Below, one piece after another: positions 35,328 to 47,055 of a stretch of 64,000 nt of DNA. Within the stretch, counting starts at the first letter, position 1. Each line of letters begins with the position of its first letter. Source of the DNA: Gnetum montanum (Eukaryota; Streptophyta; Gnetopsida; Gnetales; Gnetaceae); NCBI GenBank assembly GCA_015680685.1, contig MNCI01005835.1:711939-775938 (forward strand), given 5' to 3'. A model generated the notes under the pieces. The model was not told the DNA's origin, made no database searches, and saw nothing but the letters and a program-made list of their open reading frames with translations. The position numbers and the translations under genes were made by a program.

Positions 35328-36638
35328 TAAAACATCACCAAGCAAGTTCATGTTGCAAATTGTAAACTTCATTTTTCAACTTGAGGTAAGATTTTATTGT
35401 AAATGTAAGATTTCTAGCCCATGACCTACAATCTTACATACTTTAGCTTTTGGGGATGGAAAATGCCTCAAAAGTCACCATTTCCTCACTTCCCAAGTTA
35501 AAAAAGTTACCTCATATTTATATTAGGGCTTGGGAAGGTTGAACATACCTTGGGGATTGCCAAATTTGACATTTTCATGGGTTTTTGTAGAGGTATAGCC
35601 TCAACTACACTAGAACCATTTTCCCCTAGCATAGATGGTGTTGGATTTTTGTTTTCAACCAAAATCTAGCATAGTCACCACAAAACCTAGTGTAGAAACA
35701 CATATCTAGCATTGGAATTGTTGGGATTTTCCATTCATTTTCTTAATAGTGGCCAATGCAATCATCCCAAGTCTTCACTAATTATAGCATGGCCAATGTA
35801 GACATCAGATTTACCAGTAATCTCTAGCAACTTCAATGTATTCCACCAAGGTTAGTGTAGTTGGAATGGTGCCGACATAGTCACAAAAGTTTGTTTACTA
35901 TTTATAGTATCCAGATGGGCTTTGGTGGCTATGGTGTATCCAAACTTACTATAAATGGTCACCTACACTAACAGTTATAACTGTTACACCTACAAATAGA
36001 TATCAATTTTTTAGCAATCATGACACTAATGTACAAAGCCCAAAAATAGCAATTCCATAGCCTATTAAAATCAAACATAAACACCTTATTACGGTTCCCA
36101 ACTTTTTGAGCATTTCCATAACCTAAAAGCATCCTTCCACATAGAGAGCCTTTATAACCTTCCAACATCTTTGAGAGAAAATTGGTGTCTATGCTAGGCA
36201 TTAGAGACTCTCAACGTAATACCATTACTTCAAGCGTGAAACACCATTAGTGACCATAGTTGCAAATTCCGGTGAAAACTAGTAGGGAGTTGTTAAAAAC
36301 TAGGATTGGGAAGTATTCAAATCATTGGGTTTCAAGTGCAGATTATAAGCTCCAATAGACTTTAAGCTCCTAAGTAAATTTCTTGTGTGTTACAGTTCAT
36401 TGTTATGTAAATTACATTTAATTTTTAATTTTTGTATCTATTTTTATTTTAGATTTTCAATTCTATTTTCATTTCCACCATCATTTACATTTTTGTAAGT
36501 CCCTGGGTGATCGGCCAAATCATCTAGAGTGCCTTGAATTCCATTTTTTAAAGGCCCTTGGGATTTGAGGCTAAAACTATTTTGGTACTTGGGATTTTTC
36601 GATTCTTGTTTCAGCAACCAGATGTTCCAAGTCCAACA
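35328..36638 (+). mobile_element. Tat-1 3' LTR
   Basis: 1311 bp, uninterrupted, homologous to the split 5' LTR. It begins TAAAACATC (the 5' copy has TGAAACATC) and ends GTCCAACA. It contains the empty site for Ath-3 (35437-35446, catac followed by tttag). Confidence 0.8.
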
Positions 36639-36894
36639 AGTATGTTGATGCTAATGCAATCATTACCTATATAAATACACATACCCATCACATTTATGGT
36701 ATCTTTTGGTTATTTCCTTAGCCAAATTTTTGCAACTTATTCTTGTAGAAGTTAGAACATTTTTTCTCTAAGTACCTATAGTATGGATTCAAGTGATTGT
36801 ACAAAATTATGTTTGAGTGCCCATGTACTTGGACACATTTGCATGAGTGATAGTAAAACCAAGATTCTTCTATCCATTGTAGCACTTGGATTAG
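36639..36894 (+). mobile_element. Ath-4 LTR, piece 2
   Basis: A TATATAAATA box (about 36672) and a decayed R region (GAAGTTAGAACATTTT, TTGTAGCACTTGG) align with Ath-2 LTR 2400-2630. It stops at attag (36890-36894), the left target duplication of Ath-5. Confidence 0.6.
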
Positions 36895-37733
36895 TGATGA
36901 GCGGTGAGGTATCCCTACACTCAACCATATGAATATGAGCATGTATACATGATCTGATTGAACTCTACAGATGGACTAGTTGTGGCACCTAAACAATTAT
37001 ATGTTGATCGCAGTTCATTGTCTTTCCACCTAGACTAGTATTTGCTTTGTCATGTATGGTTTAGTCCCAAGTGAAGTGTATGATGTGATCCCTACTACTA
37101 TGCTACTCCTAAGGACAATAGAAATAACTTAATTAAGCTAATGGATGATAGGAAATAAGATCTAAGCTAGCCTAAGTGTGATGAGCATTTGTCCCTAATC
37201 ATCAATATGCATCTTGGACTTTGTGTACTACTTCTAGGATTACCAAGCACACATCACTTGAAGCACTACTCGATACGCTACCGGGTTACCACGTAGTTAC
37301 ACCTAAATGTTTGTGATTAACGCGTACTCATTCCGTGTTAACGACAAGAATAGTAAATGACAATAAAAAAAATATTAACTAAGAAAATAGCAATCAATAA
37401 TCAATAATTATAATAATTAAAAGCTAAGTGAATGTTGCAATGATGGAGTAATCTCGATCTTTATTGCTGATCATGTGTGTGTCTAAGTACGTCACACTCG
37501 AACAAAGGTTTCGTATAATTACAAGCATCACACTATGGGCATGCACTTTGAAAGAACACTAAAATGACTATAAGAATTAAAAACAAAAAATTGACTAAAA
37601 GACTCCTTCATTGTGCGCCTAAGTGCTATATTTATAGGCTAACACAAGAATCACAATATCGTGTATACGATATCGTATCCAAGTTGCGATATCACGTACC
37701 CAATATCGGGGCTTGGCAAACCACGATTCATCA
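36895..37733 (-). mobile_element. Ath-5 3' LTR
   Basis: TGATGAGCGG to GATTCATCA as written. U3 at 37640-37715 holds the GATATCG-type array (AATATCGTG, GATATCGTA, GATATCACG, AATATCGGG), with TATA at TATTTATAGG near 37629. It differs from the 5' LTR at roughly one base in eight over the first 190 bp by eye, so the insertion is old. Confidence 0.85.
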
Positions 37734-37770
37734 TAACCCCTATGATTGAATAAAAACTTGTCCTTAAGTC
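37734..37770 (-). promoter_or_regulatory. Ath-5 polypurine-tract region
   Basis: On the minus strand CTTAAGGACAAGTTTTTATT, then CAATCATAGGGGTTA, ends at the LTR. It is the same layout as Ath-2, Ath-3 and Ath-6, with the palindromic block in the form CTTAAGGACAAG. Confidence 0.6.
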
Positions 37771-37909
37771 AAAAAAATGAGGAACAAGTTCATTTGATTA
37801 CAAATAGTGGATAGGTATGGGATTATTGAATGACCATGGGCTATTTCATGCTACAGTGTGGGACTAAACAAAATTTGTACATCAATACAAAATACAAAAC
37901 TTATAGAAC

Positions 37910-40256
37910 TCATGTGGTTCCTGGTGGTGGTGGCCCCTCCATGGGCACCTTTCCTTTGTCCAATGCTCTAGGCTTCTAAAATGGATACCTTTGAAGAAGT
38001 GCCTGAAGTTTTTCCTCTTTTGTCTAAGAATCATGAATTGTCCATGTTGATGTTGTAATGTTTGATGGAGCCAGCACTTTCCACAAACACAGCAGTTGTA
38101 GGAACATTTGATTGGCCTTAACATACCATGCTACAAATAGTTGTTGTTCCTCCTCTTAGGCTCGAGCTTTATTTTTGAGTTCTTGGTAATCCATAAGCTA
38201 TCAAGCCAAATGTATTGCTACATCTTTTTGACCTTGGTAGCTAGTCTATACCACCTCCAATTCAAAGTTTTCCACCTCTAATCTTTGCAATGTCTTCTTA
38301 TGTTCCATAAACTCTATCTCATATTTAGCATAGGTGGTAGCTCTGTGCTTCTTGAGCTCAGTTCTTGGGCACCTTGCTGTTAACATGGCAAAGTTGGCAT
38401 ATCGCAGATTTTCCAACTCCATGTATTCTTTGAGATCTTGGATCTGTAGGTCCTAGCTTTTCAAGTCTGCCTATTAGGCAAGAGCATAAGTATCCAGAAT
38501 GGCCCATCAATTAGTGTTTTGAGCACTGAGGGAGTTGATATGTGCCTTGGCCATTTGGAGTTCCTTTTCTATAATTTCCTTGTACATGCCCACCTAGTCG
38601 CGAAAGTCCTCCTTTAATTTTTTATGCTTCTTAGCCTCATTTTGCTATGTGCTTATTTCAAAGGTTGTCTTCTATTGAATGGTGCATACCTCCTCCATTG
38701 AGAAGGTTATGTTTTCTCTGACTAAGTGACTTATATCTTATTTGACTCTTATTAGTTGTTCTCCCATTTTTTGGAAACTTTCTTTGAGAACGTTCTTCTA
38801 TTTTTCAACTATTGTCAACCAAAGATTTTCAGCAGCAACGAATTTATTCTCCTCTTGTAAGCCCTTGAGAGCTTTAACATGTGCATATGTTTGAGCTTGT
38901 GCTTTTGAAATATCCCAATTAGCCTTCTCTTTTTTCATTGCCACCCTTTTAATCTTCACTAACTATTCATTTAACTGCTTGGTTCTAAATGATTCTAACT
39001 GATCGGCTACAAGAAGTTGGGACGGATCTTGTCGTTCAACTTGTAGGACGACAAACTTTTCTTAGAGTCTCCACAAATCATCTTCTGCATGTTTGACCCT
39101 AACCTCAGCCATGATCAACTTCCCTTTAGTGGAAATGAGGTTTGATTGCACTACTATGACATCTTGGGGGATGTCAAACAAGGACATCATTACTTGTCCT
39201 ATTTGCAACAAGCGATCCAAAGTAGAGATAGTGGCGTGCTAGGCCCTACTTCTTGTGTCTGGAAATTGGCTAGGCCTGACCGTTTGAGGTGCAGTGGGCC
39301 CAACCATTTGTTCTTGTTTAGGCTTCAACATCTCACCAATATCTTTTCTTGGTGTTGGTGACTTGAGTAATTCAGCCTATGAAGCATTTTGAGCTTTTTT
39401 GAGGATGTCATTGGTGTACCCCAGAATTCTAGCACACTAGCACAACTTCCTAATTAGACATGGAAAGGGCAGTGCAAATCTTCCTATCTTCTATTCTTCA
39501 AACTACCTTAATATTTCTATTAAATATAGGTGGGCCAAATTGGCATCAACCTTGCCCATCAAAATTGCACTTCCTCTTGCCGCATAAGTAGAACTTCTAT
39601 TTAACCCCTTTGTTGGGAAAATATGATAGGTGCCAATTTTAAAATAAATTCTCTCTTCAAGGGTTAATTCTTTGTATGTCTTGTCCTCTTTTCCATACAT
39701 CCTTTTTAACCATACTTTTCTTGCATCTGCATCAAAGCGAGTGAACAAATGAGCAACTTTTGGCCCTCTATTTGGAAGATTCAGAGCTTTTGCAATGGCC
39801 TTTGTAGAGAAATTTACAGAAATACCACCAATATAAATGGTGGTGCCCTCTTCTTTATTGTTCCAAAATTTATATGCTTCACCCAAATACCATTATCCAG
39901 TCTCTAAGAGGATATGTCATAGTGGAGATCCCTTAAGTAGATCCTTGACTGGTTCAGGGGCGAATTCGGTAAATGGCCCAAAATTAAGTTCCACAATCAT
40001 GGTAGAGGATGTGGACCTTTCCTAAATGGCTTGAATACATTCTAGGGACAACGTGAGGTGTTGTCCTTGTTCTAGTGCCCTAACCTCTCCACCTTCTATT
40101 TGGCTAGATTGTGTTGTGACGAGTTTCTTTATGGATGCTGAATGATTATGCCTCCTACTCTACATGTTTTGCATGAGGTCCTTGGCCTTTGCCTCTCCTT
40201 GGGCATTTAGTTGCACCTTGAGAAGGTCCTCCCTGCTATCCTCTTTTAGAGACCAT
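37910..40256 (-). pseudogene. Ath-5 3' ORF (plant transposon-protein domain plus coiled coil)
   Basis: A homologue of the Ath-3 3' ORF. The ATG at 40256-40254 (MVSKRG) follows ATTTTAG directly, a good 3' splice-site context. The best preserved block, 39886-39503, reads openly for 127 codons (IYIGGISVNFSTKAIAKALN, EERIYFKIGTYHIFPTKG) and continues to FALPFPCLIRKLC (near 39460). It resembles the PF20167-type domain of plant transposon proteins. A long Lys/Glu/Leu-rich, probably coiled-coil part follows (about 39200-38000), then the tail KVPMEGPPPPGTT-stop at 37910. The role is unknown; the protein lacks membrane segments. Stops lie mainly outside the 127-codon block. Confidence 0.65.
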
Positions 40257-40761
40257 CTAAAATCACACAAGGACCAATTGTTAGTAAGATTATTTAAACA
40301 AATTCGATTATCTTATACCTTACTCGTTACCTTTAATAAATGTTTAATTCTTTGCTTAGTGTGATTCTAGAGTTAGAAATTTTTCAAAGAAGTTGCCCTA
40401 AAAGTTTAATGTTGGACCTGATCTTTTTAGGTGGCACATATAATAACTTAGATGACTTGGGTGAAGGGAGAAAATTAGTTTGGCATGAATTTCTGATAGT
40501 ACTTATCCCTATGATAGCCTTCGAGCGATAGCAAATTTCAAAAAAATGATATGCAAGTTCTATAGTACCCCTTCCCCACAACTAAGTTAAACACTCTAGG
40601 TTTAATTAGGTTCAACTGGAAAAGAAATTGAAGCATTGAAGAGCAAAATATTAAAGGTTGAATTTAGTCTTACAAATTGCTAAAAATCGTGGAAGAAAAT
40701 TTGAACAACTCCCCTCACATCAACTGTTGAAAATGACATGTGTAGTGCATGGGGGTCCCAT

Positions 40762-40850
40762 ATATATACTTTTTATAGACATGATATCACGTACGCAATA
40801 GCACGTACCCAATATCATGTCGAACCCAATATTGTGTCCCAACCAAGATA
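40762..40850 (-). promoter_or_regulatory. Internal U3-like promoter of the Ath-5 3' ORF
   Basis: A cluster of AATATTG, AATATCAT, GCTATTGCG and GATATCATG cores (40781-40846) is followed on the minus strand by CTATAAAAAG (about 40769-40778). This repeats the U3 layout of the element's own LTR (GATATCG array plus TATA), yet there is no LTR here. It lies about 510 bp upstream of the 3' ORF ATG. Ath-3 has the same arrangement with its own, different, U3 motif. Confidence 0.65.
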
Positions 40851-40859
40851 GGGTACTTA

Positions 40860-42413
40860 GTAGAATTGATAATTATTCAAGTCTTAAGGCCAAAATTGAA
40901 GGATTTGAGGTTGATTTGAAAGGTTTTGGGTAATGGCAAGTGGGAAGTAAGGAACCAAAAGTGTAATGAAGTGGAGTCATACAATGAAGTTCTTTCAAAA
41001 GGATGAGGAAAAAGGACATGTAGTGGTTCTAAGAAATGTTTGATTAAAATGATAACAAAGGAAAGAATGGATTTGGCAATGGAGTACTTGAAGGGTATAA
41101 AATGATGTGGTGATGTGCAACAAGTACAAATTACAAAAGTCACACAAGTGGATCCTCCCCAAAGTAGGTTCCAACCTATAATTCCGTTGTATAACCACAC
41201 CTTAAAATTTCCATAGGCACTAGAAGGCTTAAATGAAACCCACGCCTGTGCAACAAAACACATACATGTTAAGTACCACCACTATGAGGTATGAATTCTA
41301 TGCCACACAAGACACAAGTTAGAAGTATCTGGATCATGAGATGAGACAAATTGTCGAAGGGATTGTAGAGATCGGGACGTGAGGTAACTTACCCTAGGCA
41401 CAATGAATCCTAAGTATTGTGTGTGGTTAAAGTACCATTAGCCTTTCACTTCAAAATCAAAACCAAGTCCATACCTCTAATTAGTGACATCACATTGTTT
41501 CATCCTAATGATAAACAACCATAAGAGCATCATGACAGAAAGTTGTACGATCACTTGGCATTTTGCGCAAGGGAAAACGCCAAGGGAGGAGTGATTTAAA
41601 TTTGTCTATGACACATTTTTCATGAGCTTTTCTTTTTTGCTTCTTTTCTTTATTTTCTTCCTTTCTTTCTTCTTCTTTTCTTTTTCTTCCTCTGGTCACT
41701 TTTGCACTTTGTCTTCCCTAAAGGTGATCCAGAGAAGCCACCAACCTTTAGGCATGGATGCATGTCTTTCCAATGGAACTCCCTAGAATATCATTGCGTT
41801 CCTTTCTTGAGTAACTTTATTACCACTCTTACTTGCATTGTTCGTTAGATCTACAAGGATCTTAGGACAACCACGTTGCATGATAGCACATATAGATGTC
41901 ACCAAAGAGAAGTTCCCTTAGTGTCACACCCTTGTCATTCCCTCTTAGTTTGTCACTCTTCACTCTAGGCATAATGAGTACCAAGTTACTTTAAGTTTTG
42001 ATGATAATAAGAATATCATCATATCCAAAGCAAGAACCTCTTATTAATAGAATGTGTGAGTGGATGTATGGGCTCATTGCCCAAATAATTAGTTACTTGT
42101 GACTTGATAACATAGAACAATGCCTCAATTGACTGGTTGCATGAGTATAAGATAAAACAACAAATTGGAAAACGAGAAATTAGAAAACAAAAAATTAAAA
42201 AATTAAAAATGAAAAATTGTAAAATCAAAGAAAAGGAAAAACATTTACTAATTCTGCTTATTAGGATGGGGGGTATCCCCCATGACTAAACCTTTGATCA
42301 TGGTGAGAATTAATAAATGGAAAGTTAGGATCCATGCATGTTGAGAATACTAGGGTTCGATCATATCCAAACCACTAGGTGTCTTTTGGTGTAGTGGCAA
42401 GAATGTACCTAAA
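40860..42413 (-). other. Ath-5 spacer between gag and internal promoter
   Basis: About 1.5 kb without protease or pol motifs. It contains a pyrimidine-rich tract on the plus strand (41625-41695, TTTCTTC-type) that yields a chance Lys/Glu-rich frame on the minus strand. I see nothing else to annotate. Confidence 0.45.
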
Positions 42414-44628
42414 TTAGAGTTCACACACTTGATTAAAGTAGGCATAGTGGGGAAAATTATAAGATGTGGTCATGTGATAAGAAGTTAACCCACTATGGCA
42501 CCCATGACCATAAGACGATATATAAGGATTGGTGTGTTTCCTCACATTGTTATATTCATTGGGCCACATGGTTGTTGGGGTATTAATTGGTGGCCTAGAT
42601 AATGTAACATGAGGCATTGAGTTTGAAGAGGAAGGTGCATCATAGTGCTGAGCTTGTGCTGAGTTAGAGGATGTAGTGGTTTCAAAACCATGCTATCTCT
42701 TTCTACGGCCATGCCTAAAGAAAGAACGCTTCTGACATTATGGAGGACTCCCACTATTGTTGATAGTAGTAGCACAAGTAATGTTCATTGGTTGGTTCTG
42801 TGATGCAAAACCTTCAAGTACAACTGGTGGTAATGTAGAAGGAGGTGAAGGAGGAGAATATTGAGAGCAAGGAGGAGCGTAAAGAACATGAGGTGGTAAT
42901 CCCATAGGAGACGACATGGGTTGATAATACTCAGGAGAGTGATAATGACAAGGTGAAGTAGAGGATGTTGATCCAGTTGGAGAAATAGAGTGTTGAACAT
43001 AATAAGCATTTGGTTTCAGGTGATACAAAGGGTGTGGCTAGTTTGGCAATGGCCTCCCACACGATTGGGGGTTTTGCCACTACAGTTGAGCACAATACTT
43101 CTGTACAAAATATGGATGTAGCATTCTTCCCAATGCTCATGTAGATGTGACAAGATTGGGCATTGTCCTTTAGGGTGATCGTATAGGTAAACATCACATT
43201 GATACTTATGATTTGTAGTTAAGCCCCTATCCTCATTTTCTTCAACCCTTCTTTCCTATTATTGAATGGTGTTCTGTCCTATTTCTAGGTTTGGTATCCT
43301 CGATTTGTTTTGGTCATCAAAGTTATCTTGTGTGGGTCTCCCTCTAATAATGTCTGCATACTCTCCACATTGTTCATGTGCCCACTCTATCATCTTGTTG
43401 ATCTTTGCCTCAATTTCATCTAGTGATTTTAGTATTGGCAAAGGTGGGAACGGTTTCATCCCCTCGAGGTGAGCTAATTTCTCCTCTTCATAATTATGGA
43501 CCTTTTTTATTTCAAGAGTTTGGTCTTGTTAAGATTTTTTAACATTCTCCCATTTAGCTATTTCTCCTTCTTCTTTTGCTACTTGCTTAATAAGCTATTG
43601 GAATTGATGGGTTCGTAGTTCACATAGTTGACCTGGGGCATACATCCCTAGGATCTCCCTTGTTTCATTACAAAGCCCATCCATGATGTGATACATTAGC
43701 CTTTCCTCGGAGAACCCATGGCCTAGGCATCTATTTAACAAAGAGTAATATCTTTCTAAGGGCATGTCCAAGGGTTCATGTTGTCCTTGTTTCCACTCTT
43801 GGATTTGTCTTCTCAAGGCTAACACTCTTGCACAGGTTTGATACCTTTTGTTGAAGAGGTTTACCATTGTAGGCCAACGATGAACTGAATTTGGTTTTAA
43901 AGACCTGTACCACACTTTTACTTGGCCAAAGAGTGTCGTAGGGAAGAGCTTAAGCCTTTGCCATCCATTCTCAATGTTGTTCCATACATAGGCATCATAG
44001 AAGGCTTGTAAATAAAGTTGTGAATCTAAATCATAGCCTCTTGAGAACTTAGAAAAGTGGTTTAAATCAAGCTTGGGTAGATAGCTTTCCTTGTGATGCT
44101 TGCGGGATATCTGAATGGCCTCTGTTATATGCATTAGGTTCTTAATGGCTAGTAGGGGTTCATTGTCACTAACTAGGTTGTGAATTCATGAGTTGGAACA
44201 ATGTTTTCTATGTTCATATTGGCATTCCTAATTTTTCCCGTGGGTTTGATTTTTATTTCTATGTTGATCCCTTAAGGAATGGTCATCCATGTCACAACCT
44301 GACATTGAAAGAGCAAAGGAAGAGAAGGAACTGGAAGACTCGTCATGACTTTTGTAAGTCTCCCAATCATCCCTTGATGTACTCTTGCTACCCATTAAGA
44401 AGGTCCTAGGCCTTATAGGCCCCCAGTTCTATGGGATGTCCCATCTTCACTAGAGGTGTCTAAGTTAGATGATAGAAGTTCTTGAGTATCGTTGGGATGT
44501 CTATGAACATGTGAAACTCTTGCATAAGATCGAGTACTCCAAATTTCTTCTTCATCATAAATTTCGTTGGTTCTAGAATGAATTGCCTCACTAGATGTTG
44601 CATTATTGCTGTCATGTGAGAGAGACAT
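42414..44628 (-). pseudogene. gag: Ath-5 gag
   Basis: The ATG at 44628 lies about 115 bp after the primer site (MSLSHDSNNATSSE). The capsid-like core (44134-43595) is open for 179 codons: LDLNHFSKFSRGYD, LYLQAFYDAYVWNN, RRQIQEWKQGQHEPLDMPLE. It is clearly homologous to Ath-6 gag. An atypical Cys/His motif follows (about 43215-43120; CDVYLYDHPKGQCPILSH). A Pro/Ser/Tyr-rich region (43028-42414) is next. The retropepsin that ends gag in Ath-3 and Ath-6 is absent. The N-terminal part has frameshifts. Confidence 0.8.
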
Positions 44629-44743
44629 TATCGTGAATTGTGTGTGACTTAATTGAATTTAATTTCTTTTTCTGAAAGATATATTGTTAATGCCTTGTTA
44701 CAACAATCTTATATGATATAACTAATATAGATAACAAGCACCA

Positions 44744-44761
44744 TCCCCAGAAACAATGCCA
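44744..44761 (-). promoter_or_regulatory. Ath-5 primer-binding site (tRNA-Asp type)
   Basis: On the minus strand TGGCATTGTTTCTGGGGA, a decayed complement of the tRNA-Asp 3' end, directly next to the 5' LTR. Confidence 0.75.
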
Positions 44762-45600
44762 AGATGAGCAGTGAGGTACCCATACACTCAACCATACGAA
44801 TATGACTGTGAACGTGCGATCTGCTTGAACTCCATGGATGGACTAATTATGGAACCTAGATAGTTATACGTTGATTGTAGTTCACTATCTTCCCACCTAG
44901 ACTAGTATTTACTTTATCATGTATGGTTTAGTCCAGAGTGAGGTGTATGATGTGATCCCTACTACTATGCTACTCCTAAGGACAATAAGAGATAACTTAA
45001 TTAAGCTAATGGGTGATAGGAAATAAGATCTAAGCTAGCCTAAGTGTGATGAGCATCCATCCCTAATCATCCATATGCATCTTGGACTTCGTATACTACT
45101 CCTGGGATTACCAAGCGCACATCACTCAAAGCACTACTCAATACACTACTGGGTTACCATGTAGTTACACTTAAATGTTCGTGATTAAGGTGTACTCATT
45201 CCACGTTAATTATAATAATAGTAAATAATGATAAAAAAATATTAACTAAGAAAACATCAATGAATAATCAACAATTAAAATAATTAAAAGCTAAGTGAAT
45301 GTTGCAATGATGGAGTAATCTCGATCTTTATTGTCAATCATGTGTGTCTCCAAGTACATCACACTTGAACAAAGGTTCCATACAATTACAAGCATCACAC
45401 TACAGGCATGCACTTGGAAAGAACACCAAAATGACTATAAGAACTAAAAACTAAAAAGTGACTAAAAGACTCCTTTTTGGTGCGCTTAAGTACTATATTT
45501 ATATGCTAACATAGAAATCACGATATCATGTATACGATATCATATCTAGGCTGTGATATCACGTACCTGATATCAAGGCCTAGCAAACCATAATTCATTA
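44762..45600 (-). mobile_element. Ath-5 5' LTR
   Basis: 839 bp, matching 36895-37733. U3 at 45515-45590 has the GATATC array (GATATCATG, GATATCATA, GATATCACG, GATATCAAG), with most CpGs changed to TpG or CpA. TATA is TATTTATATG near 45496 as written. Its terminal base at 44762 has mutated (AGATGAG for TGATGAG). Confidence 0.85.
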
Positions 45601-45890
45601 ATTAGCATAACTTTACTTTCCATGTAATTTTATTTGCATGCAATTTACTTTCTTATTATTAAGCAGTTAATATTATCATTTATAAGCAACATAAGTATGA
45701 CCACTTCGATCAAAATATATTAAAGCATAGTAATCCCAACAATGGATACTTGGTCTATCCAATAATAAACACGTGATAACCCAGTAGTGTTAGTATATGT
45801 CTAGGATGAATACAGAAAGTGGGAATGGATACTCCACATTAGGCTAGTTAGTTAATTGAGTAGTTAATTAAAGCATCTCAAAAAAATTCA
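45601..45890 (+). mobile_element. Ath-4 LTR, piece 3
   Basis: Starts with the right-hand attag duplication and aligns with Ath-2 LTR 2640-2890 (GTGGGAATGGATACTCCACA then TTAGGCTAGTTAGTTAATT). It ends where Tat-2 begins; the rest of this LTR would lie beyond the window. Confidence 0.6.
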
Positions 45891-47055
45891 TGGGACAAAT
45901 AAAAAGACTAATAGCCAAAAACTTGCATTGTAATTTGATGGGAATTTAAGTAGAAATAATTACTTATTTTCCCATCAAAAATCCCACCCTAAGGCCTTGT
46001 TTTAACAAAGTGTTAAGCATTTTTCAATGTGTAAGATGGAATTTATAGCCCACAATGCTAGAATTCCATTAAAGCCAATGTGCGAGGCATAATATGCTAA
46101 TATGTTACCAAAATTGGTAGTAAAAGGCCAAAAACGTGAGGGGCATATATGTTGAAGTTTGGGCCATAAAAATAGCCCAAATATGCCATCAAATTTGGCA
46201 AGGAAAGCTTTATACATTGGTGGTTCATGGGCTGCACTTTTTGGATGGTGAAAGTTCCAAATAAATTCTATTTCAATGTCTAAAAAGTTAAAAAAAAAGT
46301 TGGTGGTTCATATCCTCCAGTTTTTGGATGGTGAAAGTGCCAAATATGTTGGTATTTCAGCTTAAAAAGTGAAAAACATTATTTCATCATATGTTGTAAA
46401 TTTTAACCATCAAATGACACCAGAAACTTTGTAAGTAATGTTAGAAATTAGGCATAATTAACCAACAGTAGATTAGGACATTCATAGTCTATTGAGCCAA
46501 AGTTTGCATCTTTTTGAGAACTTTTGAATCCTTTTTACTATCAACCAAACTAGAGACTTTCAAAGCAGAGAAAAATTTTAAAAGTCCATAGCCATTACCC
46601 AACCATTGCAAATAACTGGAGTAGATAAAACTTGTGGCAAGCAAATTTTAAAAGCATATTAATTAAAGAAGAACAAGTGTGGATTTTGTGGTAGAACACA
46701 TCTTGTTGTCTGCATTGAACATCAAAGATATTTTTGTATTCTTGGACTTTTACTACCCACAATCTCTATCCCCTAAACCTTTTTATCATAGTACATTTAA
46801 TACAAAGTTACAATTTTATTTATTTTGCTATGTTATTTCATTCATTTCTTTGTTCTTAGTTTGGTGTTTAAACCACTATTTCATACATTTTTCATTTTTA
46901 TTTTATAATGCAGTAATAGACTTCTAAGTTGTCAATTGATTGACAAGATCATTTGAGGCACTCTAGATCCTTTTTTAAGGCTCATTGGATCTAGGATTAT
47001 ATTGTATTACACTAGAATTTTTAGTTCTCTAACACCAAATTTTTTAGCCATTACA
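45891..47055 (+). mobile_element. Tat-2 5' LTR
   Basis: Starts TGGGACAAATAAAAAG (compare TGAAACATCATAAAAAA in Tat-1). It contains GATCATTTGAGGCACTCTAG, then TCCTTTTTTAAGGCTC (46950), matching the GGTGCCTTGAATCTC...GAGGCCC block of Tat-1. It ends near GCCATTACA, followed by the shared AGAAGGAGGGCCT leader. Both edges are approximate. Confidence 0.55.

Larger units (their letters stand above)
3842..36638 (+). mobile_element. Tat-1: Tat/Ogre-like LTR retrotransposon with nested Ath-3
   Basis: The two LTRs (3842-3955 joined to 17104-18346, and 35328-36638) are homologous along their length. Internal order on the plus strand is gag-PR (19304-22624), a 9-kb gap holding an antisense gene and a tandem array, then RT, RNase H, archaeal-type RNase H and integrase (31815-35258), and the polypurine tract. 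The dual RNase H and the size (about 19.6 kb after removing Ath-3) fit the Tat/Ogre lineage. A clean target duplication is not visible: the flanks ggtac and agtat match at three of five positions. Confidence 0.8.
36895..45600 (-). mobile_element. Ath-5: Athila-like element with gag and 3' ORF but no pol
   Basis: 8.7 kb with equal-length LTRs (36895-37733 and 44762-45600, 839 bp each) and a 5-bp target duplication attag (36890-36894 and 45601-45605). It encodes gag (about 44628-42414) and a 3' ORF (40256-37910). I searched the interval between for protease, RT, RNase H or integrase motifs by translation and found none. It must have depended on proteins from a partner such as an Ath-3-type element. 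Confidence 0.85.

Noticed and set aside
3837-36643. A target-site duplication for Tat-1
   Set aside because: Flanks ggtac and agtat agree at only three of five positions, and the LTR ends are decayed, so the call is not safe.
41505-41699. A Lys/Glu-rich minus-strand protein in Ath-5
   Set aside because: It arises from a simple pyrimidine tract (41625-41695) and has no counterpart in Ath-3 or Ath-6.
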